NCBI GenBank assembly: GCA_036268425.1
Contig: DATAUE010000179.1
Coordinates: 1 to 64,000, forward strand
From: DATARH01 sp036268425
GTDB taxonomy: Bacteria > Pseudomonadota > Alphaproteobacteria > ATCC43930 > CGMCC-115725
DNA length: 64,000 nucleotides
Reading direction: 5' to 3'
The notes under the pieces are model-generated. The model ran no database searches. It saw nothing but the letters and a program-made list of their open reading frames with translations, and was not told the DNA's origin. The position numbers and the translations under genes are program-made. Within the stretch, counting starts at the first letter, position 1; each line of letters starts with the position of its first letter. Shown here piece by piece: positions 1 through 8,323 of the stretch.

Positions 1-156
1 TTCGATCCCGAGCGCTACAAGTGGCGTAACGTCATCGAGCGCACCAACTGCCGCATCAAAGACTTCCGCGCCATCGCTACCCGATACGACAAACTCGCCC
101 GAAACTTCCTCGCAGGCTTGTCCCTCGTCGCCGCCCTCATCAATTGGTCCGGTTGA
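1..156 (+). mobile_element. IS5-family transposase, C-terminal fragment cut by the window edge
   Basis: Frame 1 is open from base 1 to a TGA at 154-156 and encodes the last 51 residues of a DDE transposase. The run RNVIERTNCRIKDFRAIATR, followed by a hydrophobic tail ending in LINWSG, is typical of the IS5/IS1182-type DDE C-terminus, where the Glu of VIER is the last catalytic residue. The rest lies upstream of the window. Bases 157-172 (gccacaccctaagtca) may be the right terminal inverted repeat, but the partner end is not visible, so this is inference. Whether the element is intact cannot be judged. Confidence 0.8.
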
Positions 157-183
157 GGCCACACCCTAAGTCACGGCGCCCCG

Positions 184-753
184 TCAGCGGCGCTGTATTC
201 CGGTCTCCGTGACGATCAGGTCCATCGCAATGTCAAAGCTCTGCGGGTAGATCGTCTCGATAGCCTGTAATGAAAAGCCGACGCCAATCGCGAAGGCACG
301 TGGCGACAAGGCTGCGAGGGTACGGTCGAAATATCCGCCACCATAGCCGAGGCGGTAGCAGGCGGGGTCAAACCCGACAACCGGCGCGAGCACGATCGAC
401 GGGATGACGACATCACGCCGTTCTGGCACCGGAATGTTCCACACCCCGTCGACCAGTGGTTCGCCTGGCCGCCATGCACGGAACTCCAGCGGCCCCCTTT
501 TGTCGACGACGACGGGCAAGGCCACCCCACGGCCCGCCGCGATCGCCCAGTCGATCACGGGGCGCGGGTCGAATTCGGCGCGGAACGGCCAATAGACGCC
601 GAGTACCCCCGGCTTTTCGCCGATCACGCTTTGCAACGTGCCGGCAATGCGCTCGCCCATCAGCCGCCGCGCCGTTGCCGGCAACGCCATGCGCTCGGCA
701 ATCAGCCGCTCGCGCTCGGTGCGCCGCCACTGGCGAAGTTCGACCCCTTCCAT
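184..753 (-). CDS. 5-formyltetrahydrofolate cyclo-ligase
   Basis: The protein of 189 residues is the usual size of the family. It converts 5-formyl-THF to 5,10-methenyl-THF with ATP in the cytoplasm. The signature GYGGGYFDRTL near residues 136-146 is the conserved substrate/phosphate-binding loop, and the basic N-terminus (RQWRRTERERL) matches the family's opening helix. The ATG lies two bases after the fhs stop codon, so the two genes form an operon and translation is probably coupled, since no strong ribosome-binding site precedes it. Pairing with fhs fits recycling of formyl-folates in C1 metabolism. Confidence 0.93.
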   Translation of the reverse strand: MEGVELRQWRRTERERLIAERMALPATARRLMGERIAGTLQSVIGEKPGVLGVYWPFRAEFDPRPVIDWAIAAGRGVALPVVVDKRGPLEFRAWRPGEPLVDGVWNIPVPERRDVVIPSIVLAPVVGFDPACYRLGYGGGYFDRTLAALSPRAFAIGVGFSLQAIETIYPQSFDIAMDLIVTETGIQRR

Positions 754-755
754 GT

Positions 756-2456
756 TTAGAACAGGCCGATAATGCGGCCGTCCTCGGTCAGGTCAATGCT
801 ATTGGCGGAGGGAACACGCGGCAATCCCGGCATCGTCATGATCTCGCCGCAGATCACGACAACGAACTCCGCCCCGGCCGACAGCCGCACCTCGCGGACC
901 GCGAGAATATGATCGGTCGGCGCACCTTTGGCGTTGGCATCGGTCGAGAAGCTGTATTGCGTCTTCGCGACACAGATCGGGAAATGGCCAAAGCCGTTTT
1001 TTTGCAATTCGGCGAGCCGGGTCTCGACACTGGCGTCGCAGGCGATGTCCTTCGCCCGGTAGATTTTCTGCGCGATCGTCTTGATCTTGTCGCGCAGCGG
1101 CATCTCGTCGGGATACAGCACCTGGAACTTGGAGCCGCCGCGCTCCACTACCTTCACGACCGCTTCGGCGAGCGGCGCCGCGCCTTCACCGCCATTCGCC
1201 CAATGATCAGCGACGACCGCCTCGACGCCGTGCTTTGCACATAGCTCCTTGAGCTTGGCGTGCTCTGCCTCGGTGTCGGCGCTGAAGCGGTTGACCGACA
1301 CCACCGCCGGAATGCCAAAGCCCTGCAGGTTTTCGAGATGGCGCGCGAGGTTGGAATAACCGGCCTCGACCGCTGCGACATTCTCGGCGCGAAGCTGGTC
1401 GCGGGCGACGCCGCCATGCATCTTGAGCGCGCGGATCGTCGCAACGACAACAGCCGCGTCCGGCGCCAACCCGGCTTTGCGGCATTTGATGTCCATGAAT
1501 TTCTCGGCACCGAGATCGGCTCCGAAGCCGGCTTCGGTGACGACGTAATCGGCCAGCTTCAACCCGCTCTTGGTGGCGATGACCGAGTTGCAGCCATGCG
1601 CGATATTGGCAAACGGCCCGCCATGAATAAAGGCCGGGTTGTTCTCCAGCGTCTGCACCAGGTTGGGCGCCATCGCATCCTTGAGCAGCACCGCCATCGC
1701 GCCGGCCGCCTTGAGTTGGCCGGCTCGCACCGGCTCGCGCCCCCGGGTCTGAGCGACGATGATATTGGAGAGGCGCTGCTTCAGATCGTTCAGATCGTTC
1801 GACAGGCAGAAGATCGCCATGACCTCCGACGCAACGACGATGTCGAACCCGTCTTCGCGCGGAAAGCCATTGGCGATGCCGCCCAGCGACGAATTGATTT
1901 GGCGCAATGCCCGGTCGTTCATGTCGAGGCCGCGCCGCCACGTCACACGCCGCGAGTCGATGCCGAGTTCGTTGCCCCAATAGATGTGGTTGTCGACCAT
2001 CGCCGCGAGCAGATTGTTGGCGGCGCCGATCGCGTGAAAATCGCCAGTGAAATGGAGGTTGATATCCTCCATCGGCACGACCTGGGCGTAACCGCCGCCA
2101 GCTGCGCCGCCCTTCTGACCAAAGCTGGGGCCGAGGCTCGGCTCGCGCAGACAGATGATCGCTTTTTTGCCGATATGGTTCAGCGCGTCGCCGAGGCCGA
2201 CCGTGGTCGTGGTCTTGCCTTCGCCGGCAGGAGTTGGGGTGATCGCGGTGACGAGGATCAGCTTGCCGTTCGGCTTGTCTTTCAGCGAATTGACGTAATC
2301 AAGGCCGATCTTCGCCTTGTAGCGGCCATACGGCGACACCGCCTCATCCGGAATGCCGAGTTTTGCGGCGATCTCGCCGATCGGGCGCATGGTTGCGGCC
2401 TGGGCGATCTCGATATCGGATTGTGGGTTTCTATGTTGATCGGCTCCGCGCGCCAC
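756..2456 (-). CDS. fhs: Formate-tetrahydrofolate ligase
   Basis: The enzyme makes 10-formyl-THF from formate, THF and ATP. At 566 residues it is full length. The P-loop TPTPAGEGKTTT is at about residues 73-84, and the family motifs LREPSLGPSFGQKGGAAGGG and FVREDGFDI-like segments (here NGFPREDGFDI) follow. The start is a GTG at 2456, preceded by a very strong Shine-Dalgarno (ggaggag) about six bases upstream. The first roughly 14 residues are an extension before the usual SDIEIAQAA start. It is the first gene of a two-gene unit with the cyclo-ligase and feeds formate into the C1 pool. No riboswitch-like structure was recognised in the 200 bases upstream. Confidence 0.97.
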   Translation of the reverse strand: MARGADQHRNPQSDIEIAQAATMRPIGEIAAKLGIPDEAVSPYGRYKAKIGLDYVNSLKDKPNGKLILVTAITPTPAGEGKTTTTVGLGDALNHIGKKAIICLREPSLGPSFGQKGGAAGGGYAQVVPMEDINLHFTGDFHAIGAANNLLAAMVDNHIYWGNELGIDSRRVTWRRGLDMNDRALRQINSSLGGIANGFPREDGFDIVVASEVMAIFCLSNDLNDLKQRLSNIIVAQTRGREPVRAGQLKAAGAMAVLLKDAMAPNLVQTLENNPAFIHGGPFANIAHGCNSVIATKSGLKLADYVVTEAGFGADLGAEKFMDIKCRKAGLAPDAAVVVATIRALKMHGGVARDQLRAENVAAVEAGYSNLARHLENLQGFGIPAVVSVNRFSADTEAEHAKLKELCAKHGVEAVVADHWANGGEGAAPLAEAVVKVVERGGSKFQVLYPDEMPLRDKIKTIAQKIYRAKDIACDASVETRLAELQKNGFGHFPICVAKTQYSFSTDANAKGAPTDHILAVREVRLSAGAEFVVVICGEIMTMPGLPRVPSANSIDLTEDGRIIGLF

Positions 2457-2657
2457 GGCAATTCTCCTCCACTAAAGCGTTCGCAGGGTCTTAGACCCTC
2501 CGGGCCACGCGCCGCAACCGCTCTCGCCTGCGACCTACTCGCAACGCACGAAGGAAACGGAACCGTATCGTTCTCTTGGCGCCGCCGGGGATGCCGAGCT
2601 ATGGTCGGCGCTTATAGTTGCTGCATCCCGCGACACCGGCATTTTTTGAGGTGAAAC

Positions 2658-3138
2658 ATGCAGGGGGAAACCAAACCGCGGCGTCTGTCGCGCGGCACGA
2701 TCGCGATGCTTGCCGCAAACCTCGTTCTGCTTGGCTTGGCCACGATACCGTTGCCCGCCGCGGCGCAAGCCTATGCCGGTGTGACGCCGTATTACGGTTA
2801 TTACGCGCCGTGGTCGTATTATTACCCGCCGGGCTATTCGTCATATTATTACGCACCGCGCAGCTATCCAGCGACCAGTTACGACCAGTCGCCAGCCGCT
2901 TCGGATTATGCCGCTTCGGATTATTACGTGCCGCCCGTGTCCGCGACGGCGCCTTCCGTATCGACAACTGTGAGCGCGCGTCTTCCCGCCATCAGGTACA
3001 CCAGTCGCCCGGCCTACCAATGCTGCCGGGGAGCCGTGCCGCGAGTACACCTCGACCGAAACCATTGCCGGTCGCCCGACCCAGGCCTACGGCACCGCCT
3101 GCCGCGCTGCCGACGGCCAGTGGCGCGTCGCCAACTGA
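2658..3138 (+). pseudogene. Tyr-rich secreted protein with a 3' frameshift
   Basis: The open frame from ATG 2658 reads a basic N-terminus, a hydrophobic signal peptide ending near LPAAAQA, and a Tyr/Pro/Ser-rich region (YYGYYAPWSYYYPPG). After about residue 115 the frame continues into Arg/Cys-rich nonsense to 3149. The +1 frame instead reads GEPCREYTSTETIAGRP then TQAYGTACRAADGQWRVAN and stops at 3138. This is the conserved Cys-containing C-terminal tail common in alphaproteobacterial surface or outer-membrane proteins of the 17-kDa-antigen type. The shift lies between about 2974 and 3030. A single-base indel, real or from sequencing, explains it. The role is unknown, probably envelope-associated. 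Confidence 0.7.
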
Positions 3139-3254
3139 GCGACCGCTAATTCCTGCGGAAAGCGGCAACGCCGTAAAGCGGCGATTGTCAGGGCGTGCGA
3201 AGCGACGCAATCTCCCGCCCGATCTTGCATCCCGAAAGCACCAAGGGAGGGAAC

Positions 3255-3890
3255 ATGGCGCGGCCGATCATCTATGGCCCGGCGGGCAGCACCTATGTCT
3301 GGAGCGCCCGTCTCGCGCTCGCCGAAAAAGGGGTCGCGCACGATCTCGTGCACATGGGCTTCGGCGAGCATCGCGAAGAACTGCATCTGTCGCGCCACCC
3401 GTTCGCCAAGGTGCCGGCGTTCGAGCATGACGGGTTCATGTTGTACGAAACCCAGGCGATCCTGCGTTACATCGATGAAGGGTTTCCCTCGGCGCCGCTG
3501 CAGCCGACCGATCTGCATGAGTTTTCGCGGATGAATCAGATCATCGGCATCGTCGACGCTTATGGCTGGCCGGCGATTGCCGCCGGCATTCTGTTTCACC
3601 GCATGCTGGCGCCGCGGCTCGGCCTACCGCCGGACGAGGCCGCGATTGCCGCCGCGGTGCCGCAGGCCTGTCTCGTGCTGTCCGAACTGGCACGGCTGAT
3701 GGGCGAGCAGCAATTTCTCGCCGGCGAACGGATCAGCCTCGCCGATCTGATGGTCGTGCCGCTGCTGTACTATTTCGGGCGGCTTCCCGAAGGCGAGGCG
3801 CCACTTGCCGAGCATCCCAACCTCCAGGAGTGGATGCGGCGGATGGAAGGACGCCAGAGCTTCCAGGTGACAAAGCCGCCGCCGATCTGA
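3255..3890 (+). CDS. Glutathione S-transferase family protein
   Basis: The 211-residue protein has a thioredoxin-like N-terminal domain (IIYGPAGSTYVWSARLALAEKG, residues 4-25 in part) with the cis-Pro region VPAFEHDG and the ETQAILRYID helix that binds the gamma-Glu of glutathione. The all-helical C-terminal domain contains the ISLADLMVVPLL motif (N-capping Ser/Asp). The start at 3255 is chosen because gggagg sits five bases upstream. An in-frame ATG at 3195 would add about 20 unconserved residues. It stands before a dienelactone hydrolase and a second GST, suggesting a small detoxification or aromatic-degradation cluster; the substrate is not predictable. Confidence 0.9.
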   Translation: MARPIIYGPAGSTYVWSARLALAEKGVAHDLVHMGFGEHREELHLSRHPFAKVPAFEHDGFMLYETQAILRYIDEGFPSAPLQPTDLHEFSRMNQIIGIVDAYGWPAIAAGILFHRMLAPRLGLPPDEAAIAAAVPQACLVLSELARLMGEQQFLAGERISLADLMVVPLLYYFGRLPEGEAPLAEHPNLQEWMRRMEGRQSFQVTKPPPI

Positions 3891-4010
3891 ACGCGATTTG
3901 AGACGCGGCCCGGGTCGTCCGCCGGGCAAAACCGCGTGACATCGACGCGCGATCGCGCGAGGCTCCGCGCGCAATTTCCTCCCGCTTTTCTCCCTGACAG
4001 GAGCTGCGTC

Positions 4011-4751
4011 ATGTTTGAGCAGGAAGTCATCGTCACCACCAAATACGGCCCGTGCCCGAGCTTTGTCGCGTGTCCCGACGGCCCCGGCCCGTTTCCCGGC
4101 ATCATCTTCTACATGGACGCGCCCGGCATCCGCGAAGAACTGCGCAACATGACCCGGCGCATCGCCCGGCACGGCTATTTCGCGATCCTGCCCGACATGT
4201 ATTACCGCCTCGGCACGCTGCGTTTTGATGTGCATCGCCGCGACGATGCGATGTTCCAGTGCATTCGCGGCGCGATGAACAGCCTGACCAATGCGATGGT
4301 GATGGATGATACCGCGGGCCTGCTCGGCTATTTGGACGCGCAGGAGAAATGCAGCCCCGGCCCGGTCGGCTGCGTCGGCTATTGCATGAGCGGCCAGCAC
4401 ATCACCAATGCGGCGGCTTTTTTCCCGCACCGCATCAAGGCAGCGGCCTCGCTGTACGGCGTCGGCATTATCACCGACAAGGAAGATTCGCCGCACCTGC
4501 ATTTGGACAAGATCAAGGGCGAACTCTATTACGCTTTTGCCGAAACCGACCGCAGCGTGCCGCCGCACATTCCGGGCGATCTCGCAAAGCTGCTGTCGAA
4601 GACCAAGATCAAGCACGAGATCAAGACCTTCCCTGGCACCGAGCACGGCTTTGCCTTTCCGGAGCGCGCCGTCTACTCGACGCTCGCCGCGGAAGAGACC
4701 TGGGACAGGATGTTCGCGATGTGGGATCGCACGCTGAAGGGCAAGAAATAG
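4011..4751 (+). CDS. Dienelactone hydrolase family protein
   Basis: This alpha/beta hydrolase of 246 residues has the nucleophile elbow VGYCMSGQH with Cys at about 125, replacing Ser as in dienelactone hydrolases, a likely acid in FAETDRSVP, and the His in GTEHGFAFP. The oxyanion strand region GIIFYMDAPGIRE and the LPDMYYRLG segment are typical of the DLH branch acting on small lactones or esters. The start is set by aggag at 3999-4003. The longer frame from 3936 has no such site. It is flanked by GSTs in the same orientation. The stop codon is inside the first unit of a 15-bp tandem repeat. Confidence 0.92.
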   Translation: MFEQEVIVTTKYGPCPSFVACPDGPGPFPGIIFYMDAPGIREELRNMTRRIARHGYFAILPDMYYRLGTLRFDVHRRDDAMFQCIRGAMNSLTNAMVMDDTAGLLGYLDAQEKCSPGPVGCVGYCMSGQHITNAAAFFPHRIKAAASLYGVGIITDKEDSPHLHLDKIKGELYYAFAETDRSVPPHIPGDLAKLLSKTKIKHEIKTFPGTEHGFAFPERAVYSTLAAEETWDRMFAMWDRTLKGKK

Positions 4752-4805
4752 CCGGTCGACAAATAGCCGGCCGACAAATAGCCGGTCGACAAATAGCCGG
4801 GCGGC
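4746..4805 (+). repeat. 15-bp tandem repeat, 4 units, starting at a stop codon
   Basis: Four consecutive 15-bp units of aaatagccggtcgac occupy 4746-4760, 4761-4775, 4776-4790 and 4791-4805. The first and third are identical, the second differs by one base and the fourth is degenerate at its end. The dienelactone hydrolase TAG (4749-4751) is in unit 1, and because 15 is a multiple of three every unit repeats an in-frame TAG. Each full unit also carries the palindrome gtcgac or a near copy. Confidence 0.9.
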
Positions 4806-4842
4806 GGCGATACCGCACGATCGTTCCAGGAGACCATCGAAC

Positions 4843-5445
4843 ATGAAACTTCGCCACAACCCGGCCTCGCCCTATGTCCGCAAGGTCATGGTGTGCGCCC
4901 ATGAACTGGGCCTCACCGGTAAGATCGAACTCTTGACCACCGCGGTCAGCCCGGTCGAGGTCAATGCGACGCTGGCGGCGGAAAACCCGCTGATGAAAAT
5001 CCCGGCGTTGACGACCGATGACGGGCAGGTGCTGTTTGATTCGCCGGTGATCTGCGAATACCTCGACAGTGTCGCCGGCGGTGGCAAATTGTTTCCGGCC
5101 GGGGCGGCGCGCTGGATCGCATTGCGCCAGCAGGCGCTCGGCGACGGCATTCTCGATGCGCTGATCCTGTGCCGCTATGAGATCGCCGCACGGCCGGAGG
5201 AAAAGCGTTTCGCCGGCTGGACCGACGCGCAGATGCGCAAGGCGCACCAGGGTCTCGCCGCACTCGAACGCGAAGATTTGTCGGGCGTCCGTACGATCGG
5301 CCATGTCACGGCCGGCTGTACCCTCGGCTATCTCGATTTCCGCTTCCCGAACGATGGCTGGCGCGCCCGCCACGCCAAACTCGCGGCATGGTATGCCGGC
5401 GTCGAGCAACTGCCGTCGATGCAGGCAACAAAACCCGCGGCCTGA
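4843..5445 (+). CDS. Glutathione S-transferase family protein
   Basis: The protein of 200 residues opens with LRHNPASPYVRKVMVCAHELG, the GST N-terminal motif in which Ser or neighbouring residues contact glutathione. It continues with PLMKIPALTTDDGQVLFDS and ICEYLD, the cis-Pro and SNAIL-like positions. The C-terminal helical domain contains AAGCTLGYLDFR-like residues (TAGCTLGYLDFRFP). Ribosome-binding site caggaga precedes the ATG. It lies 91 bases after the dienelactone hydrolase and upstream of an SDR gene. Its sequence differs clearly from the GST at 3255, so they are not a recent duplication. Confidence 0.9.
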   Translation: MKLRHNPASPYVRKVMVCAHELGLTGKIELLTTAVSPVEVNATLAAENPLMKIPALTTDDGQVLFDSPVICEYLDSVAGGGKLFPAGAARWIALRQQALGDGILDALILCRYEIAARPEEKRFAGWTDAQMRKAHQGLAALEREDLSGVRTIGHVTAGCTLGYLDFRFPNDGWRARHAKLAAWYAGVEQLPSMQATKPAA

Positions 5446-5500
5446 TGCGCGTCAGCCGCTGCCGCCGGATAACCGCATACCCACACGCAGGAGAAACGAC

Positions 5501-6253
5501 ATGGAACTCAGGGGCGCGGTTGCGCTGGTAACCGGCGGCAATGGTGGATTGGGCCAGCGCATCTGCCACGCGCTGGCTAAGGAGGGCGTGCATGTCGCGA
5601 TCATGTATGCGCAAAGCCGCGACGAGGCCGAAGGTGTCGCAAGCGACCTGACCTCGCGCTATCAGATAAACGCAGCGGCCTTTGCCTGCGACATCACCGA
5701 CGGCGCGGCGGTGGACCGGCTGGTCGGCGAGGTGACCGGGCGCTTCGGCCGGCTCGACATCCTCGTCAACGACGCCGCGTACAACCATGCGATCCCGTTC
5801 ACCGATCTCGACAGCCTGACGATGGAGGTGTGGGACAAGATCATCGCGGTCAACCTGACCGGCCCGATGCGCCTCACCAAGGCGGTGGCGCCGGTGATGA
5901 AAGGGCAGAGGCGGGGGCGCATCATCAACATCGCCTCGGTCGCCGGAGTCGGGCCGACCGGCTCGTCGATCGCTTATGCGGTGTCAAAGGCGGGCCTGAT
6001 CCACCTGACCAAATGCATGGCGGTGGCGCTTGCTCCCGAAACACTTGTCAACTGCGTCGCGCCGGGCCTCCTCGAAGGCACCCGCGCCACCGCCAATTTG
6101 CGGCCCGAATTCATCCAGAATTCCGCCGCCACCTCCCTCCTCAAAAAGCCCGCCGACAAAGACGACTGCGCCGACATGGTCGTCACCCTTTGCCGCACCG
6201 AAACGATGACCGGGCAGACAATGGTGATCGATTCAGGACGGTATTTTCATTGA
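5501..6253 (+). CDS. Short-chain dehydrogenase/reductase (SDR)
   Basis: The 250-residue classical SDR has the Rossmann motif TGGNGGLG at residues 10-17, NDAAYNHA (the NNAG position, here variant), the catalytic Ser in NIASVAGVGPTGS and the YxxxK pair in SIAYAVSKAGL. It ends with a standard substrate-loop and C-terminal FabG-like tail. The ATG at 5501 follows a gcaggaga ribosome-binding site; the open frame further upstream is the opposite-frame shadow of the GST gene. It is probably NAD(P)-dependent and cytoplasmic. The substrate is unknown, but the GST/hydrolase context suggests catabolism. Confidence 0.93.
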   Translation: MELRGAVALVTGGNGGLGQRICHALAKEGVHVAIMYAQSRDEAEGVASDLTSRYQINAAAFACDITDGAAVDRLVGEVTGRFGRLDILVNDAAYNHAIPFTDLDSLTMEVWDKIIAVNLTGPMRLTKAVAPVMKGQRRGRIINIASVAGVGPTGSSIAYAVSKAGLIHLTKCMAVALAPETLVNCVAPGLLEGTRATANLRPEFIQNSAATSLLKKPADKDDCADMVVTLCRTETMTGQTMVIDSGRYFH

Positions 6254-6258
6254 TACCG

Positions 6259-6323
6259 TAGGCCGGCATTTATTGGTGCGTTAAGCAAACGAAGGCGGAA
6301 GGCGCTCTGCTTATCCGCCCTAC
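6259..6323 (+). repeat. REP-type direct repeat, left copy
   Basis: This segment of about 65 bp matches 7053-7114 in the same orientation: both begin taggccggcatttattggtg or taggtcggcatttattggtg and end with a gaaggcggaaggcgctctgc-like hairpin closing in ccgccctac. The right copy overlaps the start codon of the RAYT remnant, so the left copy carries a duplicated gene 5' end next to a REP. Confidence 0.85.
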
Positions 6324-6342
6324 TTTGACGTCGTCGGGAGGC

Positions 6343-6376
6343 GTAGGGCGGAAAAGCGCTGCGCATTCCGCCATCC
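6343..6376 (+). repeat. REP palindrome
   Basis: These 34 bases (gtagggcggaaaagcgctgc through ccgccatcc) are the near-exact reverse complement of 6485-6518, with two differences at the centre. The element can fold as an imperfect hairpin and is the same REP family as the copies at 6259 and 7053. Confidence 0.85.
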
Positions 6377-6484
6377 ATCATTCGGTTCGGTATCTTCGTG
6401 CGCCGAAACTGCGGCGTGCTGCCCCGACGTGCGTCGTCCCGATGTGATCGAGCGTAGCAACGGGCGATGTTTGCCAGCGGCTCC

Positions 6485-6518
6485 GGATGGCGGAATGCGC
6501 TTCGCTTTTCCGCCCTAC
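6485..6518 (-). repeat. REP palindrome, inverted partner of 6343-6376
   Basis: The element is the reverse complement of the 6343 copy and sits 12 bases beyond the 3' end of the RAYT remnant. Together the REPs bracket the dead transposase gene, the arrangement expected for a RAYT-mobilised element. Confidence 0.85.
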
Positions 6519-6530
6519 CGCGCGGCTACG

Positions 6531-7063
6531 TCAGCGTCGCTCGCCTGTCACCTTCAGTTCATCACTCGCGGTCGCCCACCCGGCGGGATAGAGGCCCTTC
6601 GCCACGCAGTGATGAAACGATGAGTGTGGCCAATCCGCCGGGTGGTTCACCAAATGGTGCTTCACCGGGTTGAAATGGATGTAGTCGAAATGAGCGGCGA
6701 AGTCCTGGTCGTCACGGATCGTGTGTTCCCAGTACCGTCGCTGCCGAATGCCGCGTTCTCGCGGGCGGCCATTACCGTTGAGAGCGGCTCACCGGCGGGC
6801 ATGCCTTTCGAGAACGCGATCTTGATCGAGCGCCAGCGACCCGGAAAATCATCATCTCCTTCCGGCAGAGTCCATAACCAATGCGTGTGGTCGGGGAGAA
6901 CCACCCAGGCATCAATGCGGAATGGTGCCTTGACGCGTACCTGCCCGACTGCGTCCCGTAACGCGCCGATTTACGTTACCAAGAGATCCGAGTTCCGGTC
7001 GCGCAGGTTTACGGTGAAGAAAAATGTCCCACCGGCAACCCGGTTCCGGCGATAGGTCGGCAT
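6531..7063 (-). pseudogene. REP-associated tyrosine transposase (RAYT, Y1/IS200-like), degraded
   Basis: The minus strand from ATG 7063 reads MPTYRRNRVAGGTFFFTVNL, the typical RAYT N-terminus. A TAA follows at 6971-6973 just after DLLVT. Beyond it the same frame continues with RIDAWVVLPDHTHWLWTLP, which contains the His-x-His metal site of the HUH domain. Near 6755 the frame shifts: one frame goes to ENAAFGSDG while the other gives RQRRYWEHTIRDDQDF, then HFDYIHFNPVKHHLV (catalytic Tyr helix) and a stop at 6531-6533. One nonsense change and one frameshift make it inactive. It was a single-strand transposase acting on REP hairpins, four of which surround it. Confidence 0.88.
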
Positions 7064-7114
7064 TTATTGGTGCAAACAGACGAAGGCGGAAGGCGCTGCG
7101 CTTTTCCGCCCTAC
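7053..7114 (+). repeat. REP-type direct repeat, right copy
   Basis: This is the partner of 6259-6323. The outer end (ctac at 7111-7114) lies ten bases from the stop codon of the thiolase-fold gene, so the REP hairpin could also act as its transcription or mRNA-stability boundary. Confidence 0.85.
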
Positions 7115-7124
7115 GTGATCCGGT

Positions 7125-8309
7125 TCAATACGGCTCCTTCACAAAAATGAACGTCGTGCCGGTGACGATCGGGGCACTGGCGCCGACGAATGAGACGTTT
7201 ACATCCTTCACCTGGCGGGTGCCGGCGCGACCGGAGGCTTGCAGGGCACCTTCGATGATGTGCCATAGGCCGTGGATGCGGCCGGTGCCGAGGCTGCCGC
7301 CGAAGGTGTTGAGCGGCAACTCGCCGTCGAGTTCGATGCGGCCGTCCTGGATGAAATCGAGCGCCTCGCCTTCCTTGCAAAACCCATAGCTTTCGAGGCC
7401 GTAGATCACCGAGGCCGAGAAGCCGTCATAGATCTGGGCGACGTCGACATCCTTCGGGGTGAAGCCGGAGCGCTCCCAGGTCAATTTCGCGGAACTGCTG
7501 CCGCCCGCCATATAGCTGCTGAGGCTGCCGATGCGGCCGGCGACCTCGAAATGCAGCCGCTCGCCGTAGCCGGCGAGGTAGGCCGGGGTCGGTTTCAGAT
7601 CGCGTGCTCGCTCGGCGGTGGTCAGCACGATCGCCACGGCGCCCTGTACCGGGATGTCGCAATCGAACAGGCAGAACGGATATGCGACCATGCGCGAGGC
7701 GAAATAATCCTCTGCGGTCAGCGGCGTGCCGTAGAAATAGGCTTGCGGGTTGTGCTGCGTGTGCTTGCGCTGCGTCACCGCCAGCGTCACCATCTTCTCG
7801 CGTGTCTGGTTGTTCTTTTCGAGCCAGCGCGTATAGGCCACCGCCATCCCTTGGCCAGGGCCGCCAAAGCCGTAGGGCGCGGTGAATTGCGTCGCGCCGG
7901 CCGCGTTGCCGCTCGGCAGGTTCTGGTAGGTGCCGCGCGGGTTGTGCATCGCGCGCCATACGACAACATATTTGCACACGCCTGCGAGCAAGGCATTGAC
8001 CGCCTGCTGCACCGCCCCGCCGATATTCACCGAGCCGACCTGGATGTGCCAAGTCAGGTTTGGCAATTTCAGCATCGCCATCATGCAGTTGACCGACACG
8101 ATCGAGATGCCGTCAACCTCGGCATGGCCAGTGGCCGGCAATTCCGGATAGGTCGTCAGCCCGTCGATGTCCTCCATCCGGAGGCCGCTATCGGCTACCG
8201 CCTCCTTGACCGCGGTCAGCGCATGCGCCGCCAGCGGCACGTCCGCCGAGCGCGACACCTTCGAATACCCCACGCCGCTGACGGCGATCTTGCAACGGTT
8301 CTCCCACAT
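7125..8309 (-). CDS. Thiolase-fold protein (Ltp/SCP-x or BbsB-like)
   Basis: The protein of 394 residues has the thiolase fold: an N-terminal half starting KIAVSGVGYSKVSRSADVPL and a C-terminal half with VAQIYDGFSASVIYGLE and the Gly-rich LPLNTFGGSLGTGRIHG. At the nucleophile position, where degradative thiolases have CxSG, the sequence is VGSVNIGGAVQQAVNALLAG, so I see no aligned Cys. It may be an Ltp2-like aldolase or a divergent thiolase. The ATG follows gggagaggctcat. It lies 14 bases after the DUF35 gene, the known partner of such proteins. It is the last of four genes that probably process an acyl-CoA in the cytoplasm. Confidence 0.85.
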   Translation of the reverse strand: MWENRCKIAVSGVGYSKVSRSADVPLAAHALTAVKEAVADSGLRMEDIDGLTTYPELPATGHAEVDGISIVSVNCMMAMLKLPNLTWHIQVGSVNIGGAVQQAVNALLAGVCKYVVVWRAMHNPRGTYQNLPSGNAAGATQFTAPYGFGGPGQGMAVAYTRWLEKNNQTREKMVTLAVTQRKHTQHNPQAYFYGTPLTAEDYFASRMVAYPFCLFDCDIPVQGAVAIVLTTAERARDLKPTPAYLAGYGERLHFEVAGRIGSLSSYMAGGSSSAKLTWERSGFTPKDVDVAQIYDGFSASVIYGLESYGFCKEGEALDFIQDGRIELDGELPLNTFGGSLGTGRIHGLWHIIEGALQASGRAGTRQVKDVNVSFVGASAPIVTGTTFIFVKEPY

Positions 8310-8323
8310 ATGAGCCTCTCCCT

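Noticed and set aside
456..2654. Long plus-strand ORFs opposite fhs and the cyclo-ligase
   Set aside because: They are shadows of strongly conserved minus-strand genes in GC-rich DNA; their translations are Arg/Ala/His-rich without motifs.
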